Positions 24,527 to 32,614 of a stretch of 55,914 nucleotides of DNA are shown in pieces (position 1 is the first letter of the stretch; each line of letters begins with the position of its first letter). The DNA lies in the NCBI GenBank assembly GCA_947453945.1, contig CANGJB010000019.1, forward strand, positions 1-55,914, written 5' to 3'. The position numbers and the translations under genes were made by a program. Below the pieces are notes generated by a model that did no database searches, was not told the origin of the DNA, and was given only the letters and a program-made list of their open reading frames with translations. Origin of the DNA: Sphingomonadaceae bacterium (GTDB lineage: Bacteria; Pseudomonadota; Alphaproteobacteria; Sphingomonadales; Sphingomonadaceae).

Positions 24527-25741
24527 GTGACAACGCGTGCGGCACTGCCGGCCGGCCGACTGGTCTGGCTTGCCGCCATCGCGTCTGGGTTCCTGTCCGG
24601 TTGCATTCCGATCATTCCGAAAGGCGCACCGGTGCCGCCGGTCCCGCCGCGCGCCGCCAATGCTGCGCTCATCGGCACCAACCGCGGGCCGCTGGCGGCA
24701 GGCCTCGGCTTTCGTGACGAAAACGCACGCGCCGCGCTTGCCGCTTTCGCCACGAGCTGTCCGCGCCTCACACGCCGGAACGATACCAGCGGCCTGACCC
24801 GCCCGGCAGACTGGGCCCCGGTCTGTGCTGCGGCTGCAGGTTGGCCGCAGGAGGATGCGGCAGGCTTCTTCACCCGCTACTTCGAAACAGCCACAGTAGG
24901 GCGCGGCGAAGCGCTGGTGACCGGCTACTACGAGCCCGAGATCGCCGGGGTGCGCGTACGCCAGCCGGGCTATGACGTACCGGTGTATGCCCTGCCCCCC
25001 GATCTCGTGCGCGCACGGCCCGGGGATGCGCCAGCGCAGCCCGATGGCAGCCAGCCGCTCGGGCGCTATGACGAAAGCGGGCGCTTCGTGCCCTATTTCG
25101 ACCGCACCGCCATCGAGAACGGCGCGCTGGCCAACAGAGGGCTGGAACTGGCCTGGGTCGCAGACCGGGCCGAGCTGTTTTTCCTGCAAGTGCAAGGCTC
25201 GGGCCGGTTGCGCGCGCCCGATGGCACGGTCATGCGGGTCGGCTATGCCGGGCAGAACGGCTTCCCGTATACCGGCATTGGCAGCGTGATGCGCGCGCGC
25301 GGGCTGATTGGCAGCGCATCCGGCCAGTATCCCGGATCGATGCAGGGCATCCTACGCTATATCCGCGAGCACCCGGCTGAGGGCCGCGCGCTGATGCAGC
25401 AGAACCAGAGCTATGTGTTCTTCCGCGAGGCGACCAGCCCGGGAACAGTGGGCGCGCTGGGCGTGCCGATTGCGCCGCGCACCACACTGGCGGCAGACCC
25501 CGCCTTCGTGCCGCTGGGTGCGCCGGTGTGGCTGCAGGGCCAGGGCGGGATCAGTGGCCAGAACATCAGTGGACTCTGGGTGGCGCAGGATACCGGCGGC
25601 GCGATCAAGGGGCCCAACCGGTTTGACAGCTTCTGGGGAGCAGGCGCCGAGGCGCGCACCATTGCGGGCGGCATGCGCGCGCAGGGGCAGGCGCTGATCC
25701 TGCTGCCCAAAGGCACCCTCGCCCGGCTGAACGGACAATGA
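24527..25741 (+). CDS. mltA: Membrane-bound lytic murein transglycosylase A
   Basis: Lipoprotein of 404 residues that cuts the glycan strands of peptidoglycan. The signal peptide ends in GFLSGC, a lipobox with Cys about 26. The MltA domain is marked by ALVTGYYEPEIAGVR, then NRGLELAWVADRAELFFLQV and the QGSGRLR turn. The 3D domain carries the catalytic Asp in WVAQDTGGAIKGPNRFDSFWG (core DTGGAIKGPNRFD). It begins five bases after the Tim44-like gene with GTG, and its stop overlaps the next start (ATGA). Confidence 0.96.
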   Translation: MTTRAALPAGRLVWLAAIASGFLSGCIPIIPKGAPVPPVPPRAANAALIGTNRGPLAAGLGFRDENARAALAAFATSCPRLTRRNDTSGLTRPADWAPVCAAAAGWPQEDAAGFFTRYFETATVGRGEALVTGYYEPEIAGVRVRQPGYDVPVYALPPDLVRARPGDAPAQPDGSQPLGRYDESGRFVPYFDRTAIENGALANRGLELAWVADRAELFFLQVQGSGRLRAPDGTVMRVGYAGQNGFPYTGIGSVMRARGLIGSASGQYPGSMQGILRYIREHPAEGRALMQQNQSYVFFREATSPGTVGALGVPIAPRTTLAADPAFVPLGAPVWLQGQGGISGQNISGLWVAQDTGGAIKGPNRFDSFWGAGAEARTIAGGMRAQGQALILLPKGTLARLNGQ

Positions 25742-26313
25742 GAGGCGCGCCGCGCGGGTTGAGCCCGGACGAGGCAGCGCTGTGGCGCCGGGTGGCCGCC
25801 ACGGTGACGCCGCTGCATCCCAAACGGCCAGTTCCCGCTCCCGTTGTTGCCGCACCGAGCGAGCCCCAGCCCCAGCCCCCGCCGCCGAAGCGGGTGAAAG
25901 GCCGCGTCCCGCCGCCACGGCTGGAACCGGTGGCTGCGGCAACGCGCGTGCATCCGCTGACTTCAGGCGGGCTCGATTCGAGCTGGGACCGCAAACTTGG
26001 GCGCGGGCCGATCCAGCCCGATGTGACCATCGACCTCCACGGACTGACCCTTTCGATGGCCCACGACCGGCTGAACGGCGGCATCGCCCAGGCGCTGGCG
26101 ATGGGCGCGCGGGTGATCCTGCTGATCGCGGGCAAGCACCGGCCCGTGGCCGAGAACGACTTACGCGGCGAACGGCGCGGGGCGATCCGCGCCAAGCTGC
26201 TCGACTGGCTGGCAGCCGGCCCCCACGCGGGCCGCATTGCCTCCGTCCGCCCAGCCCAGCCGCGCCATGGCGGGGACGGCGCGGTTTACATCGTGCTCAG
26301 GAAAGCGCGCTGA
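25738..26313 (+). CDS. Smr-domain protein
   Basis: Protein of 191 residues. The first 90 residues are Pro/Ala-rich and look disordered (PSEPQPQPPPPKRV). The Smr domain follows with IDLHGLTLSMAHDRL, VILLIAGKHRP and RHGGDGAVYIVLRK at the end, matching the MutS2-type small nuclease fold. The DLHG and the GKH/GGxGA loops are the family hallmarks. It starts within the mltA stop and overlaps the 3' end of convergent dapE by 17 bases. A nuclease or RNA-related role is known only for some relatives. Confidence 0.9.
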   Translation: MRGAPRGLSPDEAALWRRVAATVTPLHPKRPVPAPVVAAPSEPQPQPPPPKRVKGRVPPPRLEPVAAATRVHPLTSGGLDSSWDRKLGRGPIQPDVTIDLHGLTLSMAHDRLNGGIAQALAMGARVILLIAGKHRPVAENDLRGERRGAIRAKLLDWLAAGPHAGRIASVRPAQPRHGGDGAVYIVLRKAR

Positions 26314-27439
26314 GCGCGACACGGCGGTAGATCCGCGTCAGCACTTCAAGGTCCTCCACCGCCACCGCCTCATCGGTCTTGTGCATGGTCGCGTTGGTGA
26401 GGCCGAACTCGATCACCGGGCACAGCGCGCGCAGGAAGCGGGCGTCCGAAGTGCCGCCGGTCGTGGAAAGCTCGGGCGCAAGACCGGTTTCAGCCTCGAC
26501 GGCAGCGGCGACGAGCGCCGATTGCGCGCCAGGCAATGTGATGAACGCCTCGCCGTGCAGGGTAGCACGCACTTCGGTGCGGTGCCTTGCTGCGATTTGG
26601 GTGACCCGGTCGACAAGCGCCTGCCCGGTGTGGTGATCGTTGTAGCGGATCGATAGCCGCGCGCGGGCTTCGGCGGGGATCACGTTGGTGGCGCGATTGC
26701 CAACCTCGAGATCGGTGACTTCGAGGTTCGAGGGCTGGAACCAGTCGCTGCCTTCATCGAGCACGATCGCATCGAGTTCAGCGAGGAGCGCGACAAGGCG
26801 GGGGATCGGGTTATCCGCCAGATGCGGATAGGCGACATGGCCCTGCGCGCCCTTGGCGGTGAGCCAGATGTTGACCGAACCGCGGCGGCCGATCTTGACC
26901 ATATCCCCCAGCCGATTGACCGACGTCGGTTCTCCCACAAGGCAGAAATCGGGGATCGCACCCACTTCGCGCATATGCGCGATCAGCGGCACCGTGCCAT
27001 ACTTCGCGGGGCCTTCCTCATCGCCGGTGATGATGAAGCTGATCGTTCCGGCATCGGCGGGGATGGCCTCCACAGCGCAGACCATGGCGGCAATCGAGCC
27101 CTTCATATCGACCGCGCCGCGCCCGTAGAGCACCTTGCCGCCGGGCGCATCGCGCAGATCGGCAGTGAACGGCCCGCTCGACCAGCCCTCACCGGGCGGA
27201 ACGACATCGAGGTGTCCGGCAAAGGCGAAATGGCGGCTGCCCGGCGGGCCTTGCCGGATCGCGAAGAGATTTTCGACCGGGCCCTCAGGCGGCTCGCCCG
27301 CAAGGAAGCGGTGCACGGCAAAGCCGAGCGGCGCGAGCATGGCTTCGAACACATCGAACACCGCGCCGGTGGCCGGGGTCACGCTGGGGGCTTCGATCAG
27401 CCTTGCGGCACAGGAGATGACATCAAGGGGTTCCGACAT
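26297..27439 (-). CDS. dapE: Succinyl-diaminopimelate desuccinylase
   Basis: Zinc peptidase-like enzyme of 380 residues in the lysine/diaminopimelate pathway. Metal ligands and catalytic residues are in AGHLDVVPPGEGW, YGRGAVDMKGS, TGDEEGPAKYGT (Glu pair) and LVGEPTS; NVIPAEARARLSIRYND and TTGGTSDARF are further DapE hallmarks. ATG at 27439 fits the homology. It converges on the Smr gene. Other M20-family peptidases are excluded by the DapE-specific end. Confidence 0.96.
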   Translation of the reverse strand: MSEPLDVISCAARLIEAPSVTPATGAVFDVFEAMLAPLGFAVHRFLAGEPPEGPVENLFAIRQGPPGSRHFAFAGHLDVVPPGEGWSSGPFTADLRDAPGGKVLYGRGAVDMKGSIAAMVCAVEAIPADAGTISFIITGDEEGPAKYGTVPLIAHMREVGAIPDFCLVGEPTSVNRLGDMVKIGRRGSVNIWLTAKGAQGHVAYPHLADNPIPRLVALLAELDAIVLDEGSDWFQPSNLEVTDLEVGNRATNVIPAEARARLSIRYNDHHTGQALVDRVTQIAARHRTEVRATLHGEAFITLPGAQSALVAAAVEAETGLAPELSTTGGTSDARFLRALCPVIEFGLTNATMHKTDEAVAVEDLEVLTRIYRRVALSALS

Positions 27440-27486
27440 GGGCCGATCGGTAAACCAGCCGGGTTCAGGAGGAAAGCGCTGCCTAT

Positions 27487-27651
27487 GTGCAAAGTGAACG
27501 CTGCGCCCTTGCAGGGGCCGGCTTCAAGGCCTGCGCCCAGCTACCGGGAAGGCGGCCCACGGATGAAACCAACAGTGCCAATACGCAATTCGGCACATTT
27601 TTCTCGCAGATTAAGCCCGACGCGGGCAACAAGCAGCACAAGCGCAAGTAA
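27487..27651 (+). CDS. Possible small protein or gene remnant
   Basis: An open frame of 54 codons from GTG 27487 to TAA 27649-27651, in the gap between divergent dapE and the secreted-protein gene. The last third (TQFGTFFSQIKPDAGNK and on to KQHKRK) uses codons like a real gene and gives a basic C-terminus; the first half is less convincing. AGGAGG at 27467-27472 is 14 bases from the GTG, too far for a good ribosome site. It could be the 3' remnant of a lost gene. I recognise no family. Confidence 0.25.
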   Translation: MQSERCALAGAGFKACAQLPGRRPTDETNSANTQFGTFFSQIKPDAGNKQHKRK

Positions 27652-27690
27652 AGATTGATGGCTTCAACCTTTTTGCTGGGCAGGCAGGAT

Positions 27691-29094
27691 ATGCGATTCG
27701 CTTACGTCTTCTGTATGTGTGTTATTAGTCTGCTTGCTTTGTCTGAGCCTTCAGCGGCAGCACCTGTCAATCTCGCCCCCAACAGCCAGTGGGAAGTGTG
27801 GTCTGCGGTTGGCTTCGGGGCCCAGCAGAACCCGCAAGGAACAGGACCGGAAGCGCCGATCGCCTCAAGCGGCTACAAGGGCGGGCGCACCGCCACGTTT
27901 GCGGTTTCGACAACCGGCAACTTGTCCGTTGGCGATCTCGTGACGGTCAGCGGCGCAAGGGTCGACAGCGCCTTGACGCTGATGCCGATGCGGGTCACGG
28001 CGCTTGTAGCCGATACCTCGATCACCGTCCGCGTGCCCCTAGGCCGCTTGCCGAACGATGCGACGAACACAGCTTCGACCATTTTGCCGGTCGGGATCGG
28101 CTCCTCCTGGTACACCCTCAACGGCACCGGGGATGGGCCGGATGGATGGGCGCGCTTCCCGACAGGCGCCGCGAACGGGCCCATCCTCTGGCGAGAATTC
28201 GGGCGCGGGGCGCATGCGGTCAACATGCCCGCCGCCGTTGCCCCCTATGCGCTGCTTGGGGCACGGTTGCAGCAATCGGGGGACACCTATGTCTACACCG
28301 ATCAGAGCGCCAATGTCTCACGCTACGCCGGAATGACCATCTCCTTTGGCATCTACACGATGCAGAAAATCAAAGGGGGCGCGAACACGTTCAGGATCTA
28401 CTTCAACGATTCGGTCAATGGCATCACGCATTGCAACCAATCGGCTGCGGCCGTGGGCACATGGTCGTGGACCGAGTGCTCCTACACCGTTCCCGCCAAC
28501 GCGGCATTTGTCCACGCAGGCATCGATTTGAACGGCGTGACCGGCGACACCTATTACCTTTGCGACCCGGTGCTGACCATCGGCTCATCCATTGGTGGTG
28601 TGCAGAATTACCTCAAGCCGCCGAATGAAGTTCTGATCCCGAAGGTTCACCTGACCCCGCTTGGTCCTTGGGACGGCGCGACAGGTTCGGGCACCATCAC
28701 GTTCCCGACTACAACGGCGGTCAAGGGGAATGCCGGAAGCTGGTATGGCTTTTACCACGATCCGTTTGCCGAGACGGGGGGGCAAGTGGCACCGACTGTC
28801 GCCCAGATCTGGGGGCAGCTCGAAGGTATCGATAGCGGGGCAGTGCAAGTCGGGACTGGCCGGGTGCGGGGGATGATGTGGTACAATCGCAGTTCGGATA
28901 CGCCGCCCGGACACAGCGGCAGCTTTCTGCCGCAATACGTCGCCAACGTGAAATCGTTCACCAACATGGATATGCCGCTCAATCAGGCCGATCGCACCTA
29001 TGATTTGCGCGGGACAGGCATCTTTCAGACCGGGGTTGCCGGTGATGTGTGGACCAATGTCGCGCTGGAATACGACGTGTTCCTTCTGAATTGA
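27691..29094 (+). CDS. Secreted protein of unknown function with carbohydrate-binding-like sequence
   Basis: Protein of 467 residues. ATG at 27691 gives a clear signal peptide (FAYVFCMCVISLLALS, cleavage near AAA-PVN) with GGGCAGG six bases upstream; a longer form from 27658 adds 11 residues. The rest is rich in Gly, Thr, Trp, Tyr and beta-type sequence. Around residue 210-300 SRYAGMTISFGIYT, ANTFRIYFNDSVNG and GTWSWTECSYTVPANAAF have the look of a beta-sandwich carbohydrate-binding module or a phage tail-spike domain; Cys in HCNQ, ECSY and LCDP may pair. The end (IPKVHLTPLGPWDGATGSG) reads like a second beta domain. It stands alone between divergent dapE and a GST gene. I do not recognise the family; the fold is inference. 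Confidence 0.7.
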   Translation: MRFAYVFCMCVISLLALSEPSAAAPVNLAPNSQWEVWSAVGFGAQQNPQGTGPEAPIASSGYKGGRTATFAVSTTGNLSVGDLVTVSGARVDSALTLMPMRVTALVADTSITVRVPLGRLPNDATNTASTILPVGIGSSWYTLNGTGDGPDGWARFPTGAANGPILWREFGRGAHAVNMPAAVAPYALLGARLQQSGDTYVYTDQSANVSRYAGMTISFGIYTMQKIKGGANTFRIYFNDSVNGITHCNQSAAAVGTWSWTECSYTVPANAAFVHAGIDLNGVTGDTYYLCDPVLTIGSSIGGVQNYLKPPNEVLIPKVHLTPLGPWDGATGSGTITFPTTTAVKGNAGSWYGFYHDPFAETGGQVAPTVAQIWGQLEGIDSGAVQVGTGRVRGMMWYNRSSDTPPGHSGSFLPQYVANVKSFTNMDMPLNQADRTYDLRGTGIFQTGVAGDVWTNVALEYDVFLLN

Positions 29095-29174
29095 AAATGC
29101 GCGCCCCCCTTTCCGCAAAAGCACGTGCAGTTGGAGGGTCGGACCGGATCCCGTAATCGGCGCGGACCGACGCT

Positions 29175-29843
29175 TCAGGCCTGCGCCAGCGCATCGAATT
29201 GCGGGATAGCCCACGGCTCTTGCGCCGCAGCGGCGCGCCAAGCCACGAGCCATTCATGCTCCCAGATTGCGTCCATATAGGCAGCGGCAAACCCTGGCAC
29301 CGGCACGCCATACTGGCGCAGGCGCACCACGACAGGGGCGTAGAAGATATCGGCCGCGCCAAATGTGCCGAACAAGAATGGGCCGCCCTGCCCGAAGCGC
29401 GCGCGGGCCTGCGCCCAGAGCGTGAGGATCCGGTCCACATCGGCACGCGCGGCAGCGCTGAGCGGCTTGACCATGGGCGCTATCCGCAAATTGAACGGCA
29501 GTTCCCCGCGCAGCGCACCAAAGCCTGCGTGCATTTCGGCGACGAGGGCGCGGGCCATGCCGCGCGCAGCATCCGCCTTTGGCCAGTAGCGATCACGCCC
29601 GACCTTATCGGCCAGGTATTCGAGGATCGCGAGACTGTCCCACACCACCCCATCGCCGTCCCACAGCACCGGCACCCTGCCTGCGGCCGGCGCAAGTTCG
29701 GGAATGGCGCGCTTCGTCTCTTCCCAATTCTCGCCAAACAGCGGGATCACTTGCGTTTCGAACGCGAGGCCGGACTGGCGTGCGGTGAGCCAGCCGCGCA
29801 GCGACCAACTGGAATACGAACGGTTGCCGATGACGAGTTTCAT
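29175..29843 (-). CDS. Glutathione S-transferase family protein
   Basis: Protein of 222 residues. The thioredoxin-like N-terminal domain opens KLVIGNRSYSSWSLRGWLT, with the serine pair where Ser-type GSTs bind the glutathione thiol. GRVPVLWDGDGVVWDSLAI is the cis-Pro and glutathione gamma-glutamyl site (VP and DS). The helical C-terminal domain follows from about residue 90. It resembles the other GST in this window (38785-39468). Substrate is unknown; the group includes maleylacetoacetate-type and detoxifying enzymes. Confidence 0.9.
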   Translation of the reverse strand: MKLVIGNRSYSSWSLRGWLTARQSGLAFETQVIPLFGENWEETKRAIPELAPAAGRVPVLWDGDGVVWDSLAILEYLADKVGRDRYWPKADAARGMARALVAEMHAGFGALRGELPFNLRIAPMVKPLSAAARADVDRILTLWAQARARFGQGGPFLFGTFGAADIFYAPVVVRLRQYGVPVPGFAAAYMDAIWEHEWLVAWRAAAAQEPWAIPQFDALAQA

Positions 29844-29979
29844 GGGGGCAGAGGCCTATCGCTTGCGGCCTGCACTGTCGAGCAGGAGCGAAAGGTTAGT
29901 TTTCTGCGGAACGCCCGGGCGCATTCGTCCTCATCGCCGCCGCAACGCGGCAACAACGTAGTTTGCGACAGAGTACCCC

Positions 29980-31941
29980 ATGGCATCGCGGGCTGACACG
30001 GCTGACGAACTGCGCAACGGGCAGGGCGGGATCCCCCGCGGACCCGGTCGGCGCCCGTTGCCTGTTGAACAGTTCCTGCGGCTGCGGCGGCAGTTGCCGC
30101 CAATGTACCTCATCCTCACGATGAACGCGGCAACGCTGGCCTATACCCACACGGGTTTTGCTCCGCGCTGGCTCTCGGTCTGGTTGCCCGGCGGACTTAT
30201 CGCGATGTGTCTGGTGCGGCTGTGCCGATGGCTGCGCCCGATCGACGAGGACCTGGTGACTGAGCCCTATGCCGTGAGCATGTTGCGGCAGATCGAGTTC
30301 ATGGCAGCCACGTTCTCTGCCGGGTTCGTTGCGTGGGCGCTGGTGCTCGACCAATATGGCGGCTCCGCCGAGCACGGCCATGTGACGGTGTTCGTGGCCA
30401 TCACCGTGATGGGGTGCATCTTCTGCCTCACCTATCTGCCACGCGCGGCGCACCTGGTCTGCCTGATCGTGCTGGGCGTATTCCTGACCTATTGCGTGGC
30501 CGGCGGGACGGTCACGCTGACCGCGATGGCGGTAAACATCCTGCTGGTCGGTCTGGTGGTTCTGAAGGTGCTGCGCGATTCGTTCGAATCGTTCATTGCG
30601 CTGGAGGATTCGCAGGCGGCGCTCCAGCAGGAACAGGCCGCCGCGCAGCATCTGGCAGAGGAGAACGCGCGGCTCGCACATGCCGATCCGCTCACCGGGT
30701 TGCCCAACCGGCGCTATTTCTTCGCCCGGCTCGATGCGTTGCTGGCGCGGGGCAAGGATGCCCCTCCATTCTCCATCGGCGTGATCGATCTGGACCGCTT
30801 CAAGCCGATCAACGATGTTCATGGCCATGCCCAAGGCGACCGGCTGCTGCAGGTCATCGGTGACCGGCTGCGCGGCGCAAGCGGCCCCGAAGCTGTGATC
30901 GCGCGGCTGGGCGGAGACGAGTTCGGCTTGATCATCGAAGACACACTCGAAGCGGCAGAGGCCGTAGGCGCAAGGCTGTGCGAGCGGCTGCAGGAGCCCG
31001 TGCCGCTGGGTGATCTCGTGGTTTCAGTGGGCTGTTCGGGCGGGCTTGCCGGCTGGCCCGAGGCTGGCACTAGCGCACACGATCTGTTCGACCGGGCCGA
31101 TTTCGCCCTTTACCACGCCAAGAAGTCGCGGCGCGGCGGGGTCGTCCGTTTCTCGGCCGATCTCGAGCACATGATCCGTTCCGAACAGGCGCTGGAGGCC
31201 GCACTGCAGGGCGCGGATTTGAAGCGTGAACTCGCGATGGTCTACCAACCCATTGTCAGCACACGGTCCATGGATATCGCCGGCGTGGAAGCGCTGGCCC
31301 GCTGGGAATCGCCGACGATCGGAGCGGTTCCGGCCGAACTGCTGTTTGCCACCGCCGAACGGCTAGGCATGGCGCGCACCGTGACGCTCGCCGCGTTCGA
31401 CCGGGTGCTGGCTGATTGCGTCCGCCTGCCGCCAGAACAGCGCCTGTCCTTCAATCTCGCGCCGACCGACATTGCCGATCCGGGCACGGTCACCGCCTTG
31501 ATCGAGCGGATTGCGCGCGGCCAAATCGATGCACGGCGGCTGGTGTTTGAAATTACCGAGACATCGCTGATCGGCGATTTCGCCGTGGCACGCGCCGCGC
31601 TCGAACGGTTGCGGGCCTGCGGCGCGCAAATCGCACTCGACGATTTCGGGACCGGCTATTCTAGCCTCAGCACGCTGCACATGCTGCCGATAGACATCAT
31701 CAAGATCGACCGCAGCTTCGCAGTACGGCTGGATGATGCCGATGGGCGGCGGCTGGTTCGCGCCATCTTCAATCTCACCCGCTCGCTCAATCTCGCCTGC
31801 GTGTTCGAAGGGATCGAAACCGAAATGCAGCTGACCGAAGCGACCCTCGCGGGGTTCCACTTTGCACAGGGCTATTACATCGAGCGGCCCGTTGCGCTGG
31901 ATGTGCTGCTGGATCGGCGCGCGGCGAGGAACGCCGCCTGA
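29980..31941 (+). CDS. Membrane GGDEF-EAL cyclic-di-GMP protein
   Basis: Protein of 653 residues. The N-terminal 200 residues contain about five to six membrane helices (for example FMAATFSAGFVAWALVL, VTVFVAITVMGCIFCL). A helical linker rich in Ala/Gln leads to a GGDEF domain from about residue 230, with DPLTGLPNRRYFF, DLDRFKPINDVHGH and an intact LGGDEFG. The EAL domain from about 400 keeps EALARW, the NLAPTDI and EITET acid residues, DDFGTGYSSLS, KIDRSF and EGIET. Both synthetic and hydrolytic sites look intact, so it could make and break c-di-GMP, with the membrane part sensing a signal. Neighbouring genes give no clue to the input. Confidence 0.93.
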   Translation: MASRADTADELRNGQGGIPRGPGRRPLPVEQFLRLRRQLPPMYLILTMNAATLAYTHTGFAPRWLSVWLPGGLIAMCLVRLCRWLRPIDEDLVTEPYAVSMLRQIEFMAATFSAGFVAWALVLDQYGGSAEHGHVTVFVAITVMGCIFCLTYLPRAAHLVCLIVLGVFLTYCVAGGTVTLTAMAVNILLVGLVVLKVLRDSFESFIALEDSQAALQQEQAAAQHLAEENARLAHADPLTGLPNRRYFFARLDALLARGKDAPPFSIGVIDLDRFKPINDVHGHAQGDRLLQVIGDRLRGASGPEAVIARLGGDEFGLIIEDTLEAAEAVGARLCERLQEPVPLGDLVVSVGCSGGLAGWPEAGTSAHDLFDRADFALYHAKKSRRGGVVRFSADLEHMIRSEQALEAALQGADLKRELAMVYQPIVSTRSMDIAGVEALARWESPTIGAVPAELLFATAERLGMARTVTLAAFDRVLADCVRLPPEQRLSFNLAPTDIADPGTVTALIERIARGQIDARRLVFEITETSLIGDFAVARAALERLRACGAQIALDDFGTGYSSLSTLHMLPIDIIKIDRSFAVRLDDADGRRLVRAIFNLTRSLNLACVFEGIETEMQLTEATLAGFHFAQGYYIERPVALDVLLDRRAARNAA

Positions 31942-31945
31942 TCCT

Positions 31946-32614
31946 TCAGATCGCGGCATCCTCAAGGATTGCGGCGCGCAGTTCGGCAATGCCGAGCTTG
32001 AGCTCGGAAGAAGTGACGTGGACCGTGGGATAGGCCGCCGTGCGCTTGCGCGCCGCCGCCTCGGTCGCGGCGACAACGGCGGCAAGGTCGCTCGCCTTGA
32101 TCTTGTCTGCCTTCGTCAGCACCACGCGGTAGCCGACAGCCGCCTCGTCGAGCATCTGCATCATGTCATCGTCCACCGGCTTCATGCCGTGGCGCGCATC
32201 GATGAGCAGTAGCGTGCGCTTGAGCACGACGCGGCCGCGCAGGAAATCGCGCACCAGCCGGCGCCACTGCTCGGTCACCGAGGGCGGGGCCTTGGCAAAG
32301 CCGTAGCCGGGCATGTCGACCAGCCGCATGAGCGCCGGTTCACCCACTTCGAAGAAGTTGAGCTCCTGCGTGCGGCCCGGGGTGACCGAGGTGCGCGCAA
32401 TCGAGGTGCGGCCGGTGAGCGCATTGAGCAGCGAGGACTTGCCGACATTGGAGCGGCCTGAAAACGCAATTTCGGGCACTTCCGGATCGGGCAGGAACTT
32501 CAAGGCGGGCGCCGATTTGAGGAACGTGACCGGCCCGGCAAACAGGCGGCGCGCGCGCTCTTCCAGCGCGGCGCGGGCTTCGGCTTCGGCCTCCGTCTGG
32601 GTCTCAGCGCTCAT
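31946..32614 (-). CDS. engB: Ribosome-biogenesis GTP-binding protein EngB/YsxC
   Basis: GTPase of 222 residues, essential for assembly of the large ribosomal subunit in several bacteria. G motifs: GRSNVGKSSLLNAL (P-loop), T in RTSVTPGRTQ, LVDMPGYGFAKAP (DxPG), and LTKADKIK (TKAD). An acidic, Ala/Glu-rich N-terminal 25 residues precede the GTPase core. Its ATG overlaps the yidC stop (ATGA), so it is the last gene of the rpmH-rnpA-yidD-yidC group, an order typical of alphaproteobacteria. Confidence 0.96.
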   Translation of the reverse strand: MSAETQTEAEAEARAALEERARRLFAGPVTFLKSAPALKFLPDPEVPEIAFSGRSNVGKSSLLNALTGRTSIARTSVTPGRTQELNFFEVGEPALMRLVDMPGYGFAKAPPSVTEQWRRLVRDFLRGRVVLKRTLLLIDARHGMKPVDDDMMQMLDEAAVGYRVVLTKADKIKASDLAAVVAATEAAARKRTAAYPTVHVTSSELKLGIAELRAAILEDAAI

